From Photobacterium obscurum (GTDB taxonomy: Bacteria; Pseudomonadota; Gammaproteobacteria; Enterobacterales; Vibrionaceae), in the NCBI RefSeq assembly GCF_026191635.1, contig NZ_JAKRRW010000002.1:372001-436000 (forward strand): DNA of 64,000 nt, written 5' to 3'. Shown here one piece after another: positions 27,621 to 36,003 of this stretch (its first letter is position 1; each line of letters begins with the position of its first letter). The position numbers were made by a program, and so were the translations under genes. Below the pieces are notes generated by a model. The model did not search any database. It was not told where the DNA came from and saw nothing but the letters and a program-made list of their open reading frames with translations.

Positions 27621-29108
27621 ATGTCTGAATTAGCGGCTTCTTCTTGGTCTGCGGTATCGGTGCTCGTTGTTGATGATGAACCGGGTATGCGAGCCATCCT
27701 TAAAAAAGCATTGAGTAAAAAGTTTGCCCAAGTGGATACGGCCGACAGTATTGAAGAAGCAGAAGAGCTTCGCAAGCGCTGTCATTTCGATCTGTTGATA
27801 GTGGATATCAATCTACCGGGTCGTTCTGGCATTGAATGGCATGAGGCGTTTGATCCATCAACTCGGCGGAGTGATGTGATCTTCATGACCGGCTATGCGG
27901 ATTTAGACACGGCAATCAAAGCCCTGCGTGCCGGAGCGTCTGATTTTATCCTGAAGCCGTTTAACCTTGACCAGATGATGCAGTCGGTAAGCCGATGTAT
28001 TGAGCGTCGTTTGGTCGAACGACAGAATTTTGCCCTGCAGCGTGATGTTGAGCGAACTTATCCGGTCGATATTATCGGAGATGCCCAACGTACACTGATG
28101 ATGAAAAAGATGATCGCGCAGGTCGCGCCTTCATTGGCTGCCGTTCTCGTTGAAGGGGAGTCTGGTACGGGTAAAGAACTGGTTGCCCGTGCTTTGCACC
28201 AGTTAAGTAAGCGCAGTGGGCCGTTTGTACCATTGAACTGTGGTGCAATAGCCCCGGATCTTCTGGAAAGTGAATTGTTTGGCCACGTCTCCGGCGCCTT
28301 TACTGGTGCTAAGAAAGGTCGGGAAGGTCTGTTCCGCGTGGCTAATAACGGTACTTTGTTCTTGGATGAAATTGGTGAAATGCCACTCTCTATGCAGTCT
28401 TCGTTGCTGCGGGCATTGGAGCAGAAGGCGATTCGTCCGGTCGGGGCCGAGCGAGAGGTGCAGGTGGATGTCCGTATTGTGGCGGCAACCAACCGTAACT
28501 TGAAGCAAGAAGTCGAAGAAGGCCGGTTCCGCCGTGATTTGTATTACCGTTTGAATGTACTGACCATTGAACTTCCGTCATTGCGTGACCGGTTGGAAGA
28601 TATCCCAGCACTGGCGCATCACTTTACCCAGCAACTTGCCAAAGACTTAGGGGTAAAACCTGTTAGTTGGATGCACGAAGATATTCAGTCGATGCAGGCT
28701 TACGACTGGCCGGGCAATATCCGTGAGTTGCGCAATATGATGGAACGTTGCCTGCTGTTAGGCAAGCCACCGGCAGAGTACTGGCGCGAATTGTCCGGAG
28801 ATACTGCGCCACAAATGGGGGTGAATATGCAAGAAGAGGTTGTCCCTCATCTTGCTGAAGCTCCAGCCTTGGAAACCAGTGGATCTCCGGAACTGAGTGG
28901 AGAAAAACCGTGTAAATGCATAGATCTTGAAGGTCAAGATACATTCTGTTATCCAACAGACTGGACATTAAAAGAAGTCGAAAAAGCACATATTATGCAG
29001 GTGGTGGATTCAAATGAAGGAAACAAATCTGCGGCAGCAAGACAATTAGGAGTGGCGCGTAAGACACTGGAGCGCAAGTACAAAGAGTGGACAGACGAGA
29101 GCGCTTAG
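27621..29108 (+). CDS. Sigma-54-dependent response regulator (NtrC family)
   Basis: 495 residues. The receiver domain (~12-125) has the acidic pocket DDE (18-20), phosphoacceptor D62 (LLIVDINLPG) and KPF. The AAA+ domain (~150-390) has GESGTGKE (179-186), the sigma-54 contact loop GAFTGA (225-230) and LFLDEIGEMP. A ~65-residue Cys-containing linker (GEKPCKCIDLEGQDTFC) precedes a Fis-type HTH (NKSAAARQLGVARKTLERKY). It is encoded with its kinase 15 bases downstream and diverges from tupABC. The Cys-rich linker (CKC-x9-C) is unusual and might sense metal or redox state; that is inference. Confidence 0.93.
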   Translation: MSELAASSWSAVSVLVVDDEPGMRAILKKALSKKFAQVDTADSIEEAEELRKRCHFDLLIVDINLPGRSGIEWHEAFDPSTRRSDVIFMTGYADLDTAIKALRAGASDFILKPFNLDQMMQSVSRCIERRLVERQNFALQRDVERTYPVDIIGDAQRTLMMKKMIAQVAPSLAAVLVEGESGTGKELVARALHQLSKRSGPFVPLNCGAIAPDLLESELFGHVSGAFTGAKKGREGLFRVANNGTLFLDEIGEMPLSMQSSLLRALEQKAIRPVGAEREVQVDVRIVAATNRNLKQEVEEGRFRRDLYYRLNVLTIELPSLRDRLEDIPALAHHFTQQLAKDLGVKPVSWMHEDIQSMQAYDWPGNIRELRNMMERCLLLGKPPAEYWRELSGDTAPQMGVNMQEEVVPHLAEAPALETSGSPELSGEKPCKCIDLEGQDTFCYPTDWTLKEVEKAHIMQVVDSNEGNKSAAARQLGVARKTLERKYKEWTDESA

Positions 29109-29123
29109 TAGGAGACACATACA

Positions 29124-31160
29124 ATGAAACAGTTCTTGATAATGTGGTTCCGACGGTTTCGTACCATGGTACGCTATCGGTTGCTACTCCTGACTTCGGT
29201 ACCAATCATTATTACATTGCTGGCACTGATCGCGCTGACAATGTATTGGACCGTGATGTACACCTGGCAAAATGCCCTGAAGAATGTCAGGGCAGATCTG
29301 GCGGTCGCTCATCACAGCATGGAGCTGCTGCAGAAAGAGCAGCGTATGCGTTTGATGGCGCTGACCGAATCTTATGATTTTCAGTACTTGCTCAGAAATG
29401 ATGAGGTCAAGCTCAGTGACTGGGTGCGTCAACAATCGGGCCGCTACGATTTAGATTTTGTTGTTCTTCATCCGGCGTCGGCGCTAGGGGAGTTCTCTAA
29501 GGTTAACCGTCGTTTGCTGATGCGAGGCGAAGAGCAGACATTTTTCCAGAAGCTGAATGAAAAAGAGCTTGAAGACTTGCACTTTGATTTGCCGGCACGC
29601 GCTCAGATCCCATTACTTAGTGAAGGTGATACTGAATCTAAAGGTTTGGTCAGTCGAAGCTTGATCCCAATTTTCAACGAGCAGAATAAACTGCAGTGGA
29701 TTGTTGATGGAGGTATGTTACTGAATAACAGTACCTCTCTGGTCGATAGGATCCGGGATCTGGTTTATGCGGCAGATACCTTGCCAGAGGGAAGCATTGG
29801 TACCGTTACCTTGTTTATGGATGATATACGAGTTAGTACCAATGTACCGTTAGATAGCGAGCAACTCTATGGCAGGGCAATTGGCACCCGTGTCTCTGAG
29901 GAGGTACATCAGGCCGTATTGCGAAAAGGCCAAACATGGGTTGATCGGGCTTATGTCTATGATGACTGGTATGTTTCTGCCTATGAGCCTCTGAAGGATC
30001 ATGACGGTAGGATTATTGGCATGCTCTATACAGGTTATTTGGAGTGGCCGCTGATCAGAATTTATCTAACCAACATTATTGAACTTGGTGTAGGGATCAT
30101 CTGTGTGTTGTTGATTTCTGGCATTGTTGTCTACCGTGGAGCTAGGGATCTATTTAGGCCGATAGAAAAAATGCATCATGTTGTTAAAGCCATACAGATA
30201 GGTATTGATCGTCGAATAGGTTCGCTGGAATTGACTCCTAATCATGAGCTGGAAATATTGGGGCGTCAGTTTGATAGTATGCTGGATCAGCTCCATCAGC
30301 GAAATGAAGTGATTAAGCAAGCTTCAGTTGAACTCGAAGATAAGGTAGAAGCACGAACCCGAAGTCTGCATGAAAAAACTGAAGAGCTTGAACAGCACAT
30401 AAGATTATTGAATCAAGCGAGAAGTAAACTGGTTACCAGTGAAAAACTGGCGGCGTTGGGAGAATTGACCGCTGGTATTGCGCATGAGATCAACAATCCA
30501 ACCGCTGTTATCTTGGGGAATGTAGAGCTATTGCAATTTGAATTGGGTGAGGATACTGCACGGGTTAAAGAAGAGCTTGAAGCTATTCACCAGCAAATTG
30601 ACAGGATCCGCAATATCACTCGCAGTTTATTGCAGTACAGCAGGCAAGGTGGTGTTCAGGATGAGGTGACCTGGCAACATCTTAACCCTATTGTCGAAGA
30701 ATCTCTGACCTTGGTTCGTTCGGGAACAAAGAAACATGCTATTCAGTTCGATGTTTGTCTGGAAGCGAAGTGCTGTGTTGAGGTCAACCGCCATCAATTG
30801 TTGCAAGTACTGGTCAACCTGCAGATGAACGGCGTGCACGCCATGGACGATACCGGGTTGCTAACGGTCAAAACAGAAGATTGGTTGAACGAAGAAGGAA
30901 CAGCGATAGGGGCTATTGTTCATATTACCGACCATGGTTGTGGTATCAGCAAGGACGTCTTGCAACGGATCTTTAATCCATTTTTCACGACACGGCGGAG
31001 TGGGACGGGGCTGGGCCTTTCAGTAAGCCAGGGCATTATTAACGAGATTGGTGGTGAAATCTGTGTGCAGTCTATGCCGGGGAAAGGATCGACATTTTCT
31101 GTGTATTTGCCGGAGAAAGCCTCAATAAACAATGGATTGGAACTGGCCTTTGAAGACTAG
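29124..31160 (+). CDS. Membrane sensor histidine kinase, partner of the adjacent regulator
   Basis: 678 residues. It has a membrane segment at ~18-45, a large periplasmic sensor domain (~50-310, Cache-like, containing GLVSRSLIPIFNEQ and WYVSAYEPLKDHDGRIIGMLYTGY), a second membrane segment at ~315-337, HAMP (DLFRPIEKM), a coiled coil (~395-435), HisKA with H454 (GIAHEINNP) and HATPase_c (DHGCGI, GTGLGLSVS). The ribosome site AGGAG overlaps the regulator's end region. The stimulus is unknown; formate or an oxyanion is suggested only by the genes controlled. Confidence 0.92.
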   Translation: MKQFLIMWFRRFRTMVRYRLLLLTSVPIIITLLALIALTMYWTVMYTWQNALKNVRADLAVAHHSMELLQKEQRMRLMALTESYDFQYLLRNDEVKLSDWVRQQSGRYDLDFVVLHPASALGEFSKVNRRLLMRGEEQTFFQKLNEKELEDLHFDLPARAQIPLLSEGDTESKGLVSRSLIPIFNEQNKLQWIVDGGMLLNNSTSLVDRIRDLVYAADTLPEGSIGTVTLFMDDIRVSTNVPLDSEQLYGRAIGTRVSEEVHQAVLRKGQTWVDRAYVYDDWYVSAYEPLKDHDGRIIGMLYTGYLEWPLIRIYLTNIIELGVGIICVLLISGIVVYRGARDLFRPIEKMHHVVKAIQIGIDRRIGSLELTPNHELEILGRQFDSMLDQLHQRNEVIKQASVELEDKVEARTRSLHEKTEELEQHIRLLNQARSKLVTSEKLAALGELTAGIAHEINNPTAVILGNVELLQFELGEDTARVKEELEAIHQQIDRIRNITRSLLQYSRQGGVQDEVTWQHLNPIVEESLTLVRSGTKKHAIQFDVCLEAKCCVEVNRHQLLQVLVNLQMNGVHAMDDTGLLTVKTEDWLNEEGTAIGAIVHITDHGCGISKDVLQRIFNPFFTTRRSGTGLGLSVSQGIINEIGGEICVQSMPGKGSTFSVYLPEKASINNGLELAFED

Positions 31161-31607
31161 GGTCTAGACAATTCTTAGAGTTAAAGTGAAAATCTTGTCT
31201 CTAACACCATAAATGAACAAAGGCATGAGTATGATTCATGCCTTTTTTATAGGTGGTAATAAGAACTGAATGTAAGATTTTCCATCTCAATATCCCCTTA
31301 GTGATCTTTTATCACATCATGAATAATCCGATGATCATGAATACACATGCAATCAATGTGGTTCGACGAATAATGCCCATCTGGGTTGGAATTATCATTT
31401 CAGTATGCTGCATAGAAAGACCTTCTGTGGCTAATAAAGTAAGGCGTTACCTTATAAACTGAGTATAGAACAGATACCATATCGGATAGTGAATAAAGGT
31501 AAAATTTGTCTCATGTGCAAGATGGATTCTTAAAATCAGTAATAAAATAACTCTTAACTATTTTGTTGCACCTATAATAAAAGAAAGCAAAAAAAATGGT
31601 GGTGGTT
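31161..31607. other. Intergenic region after the kinase gene
   Basis: Starts with the terminator at 31219-31247 and then runs AT-rich to the next gene. A 69-codon plus frame at 31253 has no ribosome site and a poor composition. Nothing else is recognised. Confidence 0.5.
31219..31247 (+). terminator. Terminator of the two-component operon
   Basis: AAAGGCATGA / TCATGCCTTT stem followed by TTTT, about 60 bases after the kinase stop. Confidence 0.85.
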
Positions 31608-32006
31608 ATGAAGGTTGCTATTTTGTCTGTAGGTGTCGTTCTCCAATGTATTGCTTTATATATAGCCTTCTATAGTAGTATTTCAGGGAATATTTATCTG
31701 GCAACACTTATTTCGGTTGCCGCAATATGTTGTTTAATCACCATACGTAGTATTTTTGCCCCTGTGTGTTTACTTGCTGGGATTTTAGTTGGGTTATCCC
31801 TATCCCATAACGAGGCCGATTTGCAATTATTAACACAATTGGAGAAAAATATTCAGGCTGCAGTGCGTGCAGATTTTATTAAAGCACCAGAAGGTGATTG
31901 GGGTTCTTCTGGGGAATTGAAATACTCTGTTGTCGTGGATGATGCGCTTGCCGCTGAGAGCCAAATTAGCGCACCGGAATCCGTAATTGTTGTCCAGCAA
32001 AAATAA
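31608..32006 (+). CDS. Small membrane protein of unknown function
   Basis: 132 residues from the ATG at 31608; an in-frame ATG at 31596 is an alternative, and neither has a strong ribosome site. Two or three hydrophobic segments (residues ~3-70) are followed by a soluble acidic tail of ~60 residues. The 3' end overlaps the convergent MltD-like gene by 41 bases, which is unusual. I recognise no family. Confidence 0.55.
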   Translation: MKVAILSVGVVLQCIALYIAFYSSISGNIYLATLISVAAICCLITIRSIFAPVCLLAGILVGLSLSHNEADLQLLTQLEKNIQAAVRADFIKAPEGDWGSSGELKYSVVVDDALAAESQISAPESVIVVQQK

Positions 32007-33177
32007 TTGATCCGGATAAGTTATTAGCATTTTTTATAAGTGAGACAGTTGTGTTATTCAGATAAGCAAGTTCACTGAGGGTTTCTCCTGGTTGGATATG
32101 GTGGATGGTAAACTGTTTTTCAACATAGTCAGAACTGGTTATATATTCATAGAGTACTTCTTTTGTGTTTGTGGGGACTAGTATTCTGTTTTCTCGACTA
32201 TGAAATGTATAACCATTGATATATCCTGGATTTAAGCTATATAACTCATCATTTGATAACCCGGCATGGTTCGCGAGAAGTTTTAGTTTTACTCGATGAT
32301 TAATTATAATTTCAGTGAGAACAGGTTCTGGTTTTATATATGTAAGCGATAAGTTATAGTCATAGCGATGTTTGACTAAATCGGCTATTGCCAGTAGCTT
32401 AGGGACATACTGACGTGTTTCTTCGGGAAGCTGCAGTGACCAGAAATCAATAGGCTTACCTTTTGCTTTGTTTTCTTTTATAGCATTTCTGACCCGTCCT
32501 TCGCCGCTATTATAAGCGGCAATGGCATGTAACCAGTTACCCTTGAATTTTTTATAAAGGTAGGCTAGAAAGTCTAGTGCCGCATCTGTTGAAGCAATAA
32601 TATCACGACGTCCGTCATAACCCTTTAAGTATTTTAATCCGAATGCTTTACCTGTAGGAATGGTGAACTGCCATAGTCCAGAAGCTCCCTGATTTGAGTG
32701 TGCTAACGGATCAAAAGAGCTTTCAATAAAAGGGAGAAGGACAAGCTCAGCTGGCATTTTACGATGCTTAACTTTCTGATGAATATAATACAAAAAGTTT
32801 TCTGCTCTTGAGGTGACGGTAGCAATATGGAAAGAGTCGCTTAAATACCTGTTTTTATAATGATTAACTCTTTTATTATTAGGCACAGGCATTGATAATG
32901 ATTGTCCAATAATATCCCAGAGGTCTAGAGCTTTAGGCTTTGAGTTTTTGGTATTAACACTATTAATAGATTCTTCACCCCCCCTAGCGGAAATATCCCT
33001 CCCTTTGTATGTGTCTTGCTCAATATTACATTGCTGGTGGATTGTATCTACTGGGATGTCGATGTAAGTCAATTCTTCTACGATAAATTCATCTGAACCT
33101 TCGATATGGTTAATCTTTTGGTAACCAGAAATGAAAAATGTAGCCAACAGGATAATTACGTATTTCATCATAAACAC
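31966..33177 (-). CDS. MltD-like membrane-bound lytic transglycosylase
   Basis: 403 residues. After a short hydrophobic N-terminus comes a ~60-residue unstructured stretch. An SLT domain (~110-270) follows, with catalytic E152 in PFIESSFDP, then SNQGASGLWQF and AIAAYNSGEGRV. A single C-terminal LysM repeat occupies ~356-402 (IQPGETLSELAYLNNTT). Such enzymes cleave glycan strands of murein to 1,6-anhydro-muropeptides. E. coli MltD has two LysM repeats; this one has one and no clear lipobox, so it is probably a paralogue rather than mltD itself. Confidence 0.85.
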   Translation of the reverse strand: MFMMKYVIILLATFFISGYQKINHIEGSDEFIVEELTYIDIPVDTIHQQCNIEQDTYKGRDISARGGEESINSVNTKNSKPKALDLWDIIGQSLSMPVPNNKRVNHYKNRYLSDSFHIATVTSRAENFLYYIHQKVKHRKMPAELVLLPFIESSFDPLAHSNQGASGLWQFTIPTGKAFGLKYLKGYDGRRDIIASTDAALDFLAYLYKKFKGNWLHAIAAYNSGEGRVRNAIKENKAKGKPIDFWSLQLPEETRQYVPKLLAIADLVKHRYDYNLSLTYIKPEPVLTEIIINHRVKLKLLANHAGLSNDELYSLNPGYINGYTFHSRENRILVPTNTKEVLYEYITSSDYVEKQFTIHHIQPGETLSELAYLNNTTVSLIKNANNLSGSIIFAGQQLRIPVR

Positions 33178-33441
33178 TTAAGGACAAAAATCTTCTTATT
33201 ATTAATGAGACACAATAACTTATTGTGTTAAATGTTATATGTAGCACCATATATATATAGCAGCATGAAAGTTATAATTCGGAGTCATACGGAGGATTTG
33301 TGCGTCTATCTAAAAAGTGAAACAGCATCCTCGTAGTTGATTTAAGCGAAATGCGTCTATTTTGTATTAAACTTGAGTTTGATACGGATGACTTTCCTTT
33401 GAAACAATTCAGTAGAAAGATGACTGATGGGAGCATGCAAG

Positions 33442-33963
33442 ATGTTAGCGTTTGATCATTCCCCGGGTACGGTATTAAAAATACGATGTAGTACTTATTG
33501 GCATTACGGTATTTCTGACGGTGAAGGGGGAGTTGTACATAATTCAAAGAAAAGAAGGCGTGTTCAGCTAGATACCTTAGATGAGTTTGCCGAGGGGCGG
33601 GAAATTGTTGTCAGTAGCATTACCAGTGATAAGCCTGAAAGAGCTTATCATTATGCCTGCCAGCAGATAGGTCGGCCTTATAACCTTTTTAGTCAGAATT
33701 GTGAGCAGTTTGTGCGCGAAGCGCATGGGTTACCAGTAGAATGCACCCAGTTTCAACAATGCCTCGTGGCATTTGCCGGCAGTTATATCGTATTGAAGGC
33801 CGATGCGCCGGTTTTAAAATTTGCAGGTATGGGATTGCTGCTTGGCGCGATGTTATCGCCTTCAGAGCATCGACCTTATAGTCGAGCAGTCAATAGCGCC
33901 AGGCTAGTTGTTGGAAGCACGATGTGGCTATCGCATATCCTCAAGAGGATAGCCCTTCTATGA
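33442..33963 (+). CDS. LRAT/NlpC-P60-fold protein with C-terminal hydrophobic region
   Basis: 173 residues from the ATG at 33442, eight bases after GGAG; an earlier ATG at 33427 is less well placed. The HYGISDGEGGVVH and NCEQFV motifs are the circularly permuted His and Cys of lecithin-retinol acyltransferase-like thiol enzymes. The C-terminal third (AFAGSYIVLKA, FAGMGLLLGAML) is hydrophobic, suggesting membrane attachment. Bacterial members are thought to be acyltransferases or phospholipases. It stands just upstream of PHA-granule genes, so a lipid substrate is plausible but unproven. Confidence 0.78.
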   Translation: MLAFDHSPGTVLKIRCSTYWHYGISDGEGGVVHNSKKRRRVQLDTLDEFAEGREIVVSSITSDKPERAYHYACQQIGRPYNLFSQNCEQFVREAHGLPVECTQFQQCLVAFAGSYIVLKADAPVLKFAGMGLLLGAMLSPSEHRPYSRAVNSARLVVGSTMWLSHILKRIALL

Positions 33964-34021
33964 ATACGATTGATTACTGACAATAGGATCTTCAGCACAG
34001 AAAAAAAAATCTCGTACGAGT

Positions 34022-34354
34022 ATGTTATTAAGAAGTATTCGAGTAAATACACTAAATCGAGCGGGTTTTTTTGTGACTATTTTAATTGAACGTAACCATG
34101 ACTTTCCCTTAGATGACATCACGGTATTGTCAGAAAAAATTGCAGGGGAACTTGAGCAAGAGTATGGACTAACCTGGGCTTGGCAAGAAAATAAGCTGCT
34201 GATTAATCATGCTTCGGCAAGAGGTTTTCTTCATTCACAGGAAGGGAAGATAACAATTGAATTAAGGCTGATGGGGTTTGCTGCAAGTCTTTTTGCCTCT
34301 AGCATTGAAAGCCACATTTCAGAACGACTTGATCAGTTGTTACTTACCAATTAA
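34022..34354 (+). CDS. Polyhydroxyalkanoic acid system family protein
   Basis: 110 residues, or 93 if the in-frame GTG at 34073 (VTILIERNHDF) is the start. The pattern I-x-I-x-R-x-H, a helix with E-K-I-A-x-E-L-x-x-x-Y-G, then W-x-x-N-x-L-x-I-x-x-x-x-x-x-G matches the PHA granule-region family, found beside phasin and PHA synthase genes. Its biochemical role is not settled. A terminator follows, and two phasin genes lie just downstream. Confidence 0.72.
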   Translation: MLLRSIRVNTLNRAGFFVTILIERNHDFPLDDITVLSEKIAGELEQEYGLTWAWQENKLLINHASARGFLHSQEGKITIELRLMGFAASLFASSIESHISERLDQLLLTN

Positions 34355-34371
34355 TAGTCAATAAATGTTTT

Positions 34372-34398
34372 GAGAGCCTCTTTATGAGGCTCTTTTTG
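34372..34398 (+). terminator. Terminator after the PHA-region gene
   Basis: GAGAGCCTC-tttat-GAGGCTCTTTTTG hairpin with T run. Confidence 0.87.
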
Positions 34399-34577
34399 TT
34401 TGCATCCAGCCGATGAATGGAACGGTTCTAACCGCCGCTATTATCTGTTTACAATTGGCCTGTATGGCTCTTGATAGAGCAGATAATGATTCTGTTTGGT
34501 ATACCGACCAGTGAAATGACCTATTTCCCCAAATTTTGATCCAGCCCACGATAAATCGTTGTTTTAGTAAGACCATT
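34382..34577 (-). pseudogene. Possible remnant of an AlpA-type HTH regulator
   Basis: On the minus strand, a stop-bounded stretch at 34577-34521 reads NGLTKTTIYRGLDQNLGK, close to the AlpA/excisionase recognition helix (TGLSRSTIYR). Further on, another frame reads SVYQTESLSALSRAIQA, which loosely fits the AlpA C-terminus. No start codon or single frame joins them. If correct, this is a decayed prophage-type regulator within the gap between the PHA gene and the phasins. The match is short and made by eye. Confidence 0.25.
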
Positions 34578-34663
34578 CTAATTGAAAATCATATTCTGTC
34601 ATTAAGCAGTCAGGCAATACCCACTGGCTGACAAGTTGTCTCAAGAATAAGGAGAGCACACTC

Positions 34664-35266
34664 ATGGGCATCTTTAAACAGACTGCGGAAGAATCTAAAA
34701 AAGAGCAGATTCGTGACGCGATGGTCTACAACATCTGGTTAGCTGGTTTGGGCGCTTATGCAAAAAGTGCAGATGAAGTTAATCAACTGTCTGATAAAGG
34801 CAAAAGCCTATTTGACGAGTTGATTGAACGTGGTCGCGCTGTGGAGTCAAAAACCAAAGAGCGAGTTCACACAGCACGTAGCCATACATCAGTGGCGATT
34901 GAAGAGCGTGTTCACACTATGGTTCAGAAACTTATCGGTATCGATAACGAGCGTCTGGATCGTGTGGATGACAAGATCGATCAGCTAACTTCAAATATCG
35001 AAGCATTATTGGAACGTCAGCAAGCAACTAAGCCTGCGGCTAAGAAAGTAGCTGCCAAGCCGGCTACAACACGCGCAAAAAAGCCTAGTGTTGCACGCCG
35101 TAAGCCTGTAAAAGCTGCAACACCAGTAGCAAAGGAAGAACCACAGGCAGAGAAGAAACCAGTCTCTGAGCCAGCAAAACCGCAAACCGTGGCAGCTAAA
35201 CCTGCTGAGCCAAAGCCAGCAGCCGAAGCCAAAACGGTTGATGGGGCGAAGCCAGAAACGGCTTAA
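34664..35266 (+). CDS. Phasin with Lys/Ala/Pro-rich histone-like tail (PhaF-like)
   Basis: 200 residues with a good AAGGAG ribosome site. The N-terminal ~115 residues are the helical phasin module (NIWLAGLGAYAKS, LFDELIERGRAVE). The C-terminal ~80 residues are low-complexity K/A/P/T (KPAAKKVAAKP, RAKKPSVARRKP), like the DNA-binding tail of Pseudomonas PhaF. Such proteins coat PHA granules and tether them to the nucleoid. The next gene encodes a paralogue without the tail. Confidence 0.9.
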   Translation: MGIFKQTAEESKKEQIRDAMVYNIWLAGLGAYAKSADEVNQLSDKGKSLFDELIERGRAVESKTKERVHTARSHTSVAIEERVHTMVQKLIGIDNERLDRVDDKIDQLTSNIEALLERQQATKPAAKKVAAKPATTRAKKPSVARRKPVKAATPVAKEEPQAEKKPVSEPAKPQTVAAKPAEPKPAAEAKTVDGAKPETA

Positions 35267-35353
35267 GGAACACGCACCGATAACTCACTAATTGTCGGTG
35301 CATGCTAACTCTTTTTCTACAATCCAGCGTGATTACGCAGGGGAGATACAATT

Positions 35354-35713
35354 ATGAGCGATAACACAGTAGTTAAAGCGGCAAAAAATGTCGTAGAAAG
35401 CGGTGAAGGCGTTGCACGCAACATTTGGCTAGCCGGTTTAGGTCTATATAGCCGTAGCCTAGAAGAAGCGCAGCAACTAAACGAAAAAACTAACCAGGTA
35501 TTCGACGAGCTAGTTGAGCGTGGTAAAGAAGTTGAAATTGAAGCGAAAGAATGCATTGGTAAAAATGCAGAAAAAGCCACTGATGAAGTAGAAGCAGGTA
35601 TGAATGATCTGTTCTACCGCTTGAGTGGTGTAGACCGCGAAAAGTTAGAGCGTATGGACGAGAAAATCGACAAGCTAACTGTAGCGGTTGAGAAATTGGC
35701 AGAAGCAGAGTAA
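35354..35713 (+). CDS. Phasin family protein, PhaI-like
   Basis: 119 residues. It is a single phasin module paralogous to the first half of the preceding gene; both share NIWLAGLG and FDELVERG(K/R). It is preceded by GGGGA and separated from its partner by 87 bases that contain a 7-bp hairpin (GCACCGA / TCGGTGC, 35274-35301). This probably arose by tandem duplication. It would coat PHA or lipid granules. No PHA synthase is in the window. Confidence 0.88.
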   Translation: MSDNTVVKAAKNVVESGEGVARNIWLAGLGLYSRSLEEAQQLNEKTNQVFDELVERGKEVEIEAKECIGKNAEKATDEVEAGMNDLFYRLSGVDREKLERMDEKIDKLTVAVEKLAEAE

Positions 35714-35722
35714 CTGCCAATG

Positions 35723-35844
35723 CAGGGTTACCATCAATAAGCCAGCCAGACGATAATGTAACCCTGTTAGGCATTACTGCCTCCCAGTCTAAGGTGGTTT
35801 TGCCTTTTTAGGGTGCGCGTGGGCCATGCACGCGCACCTTTTTT
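35723..35844 (+). terminator. Structured 3' region ending in a strong terminator
   Basis: Successive hairpins after the phasin stop: CAGGGTTAC / GTAACCCTG (35723-35731 / 35758-35766), AGGCA-ttac-TGCCT, and the GC-rich terminator GGTGCGCGTG / CACGCGCACC (35812-35838) with TTTTTT. The last is a textbook terminator. The first two could make this a 3'-UTR-derived small RNA. Confidence 0.8.
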
Positions 35845-36003
35845 ATTGTATGGTGTAGACATAGTTAAACACTGTTATCTATATTTTTATGCAGAAGTGA
35901 CTGTAGTTGTTTGAAAAAATCATCAATGTTTTTCTACCATATGTTGACCAAATGGGTTTTTTAATCCTAAATTTGTTACTGGAATGTAATAAAGGTGACT
36001 TTT

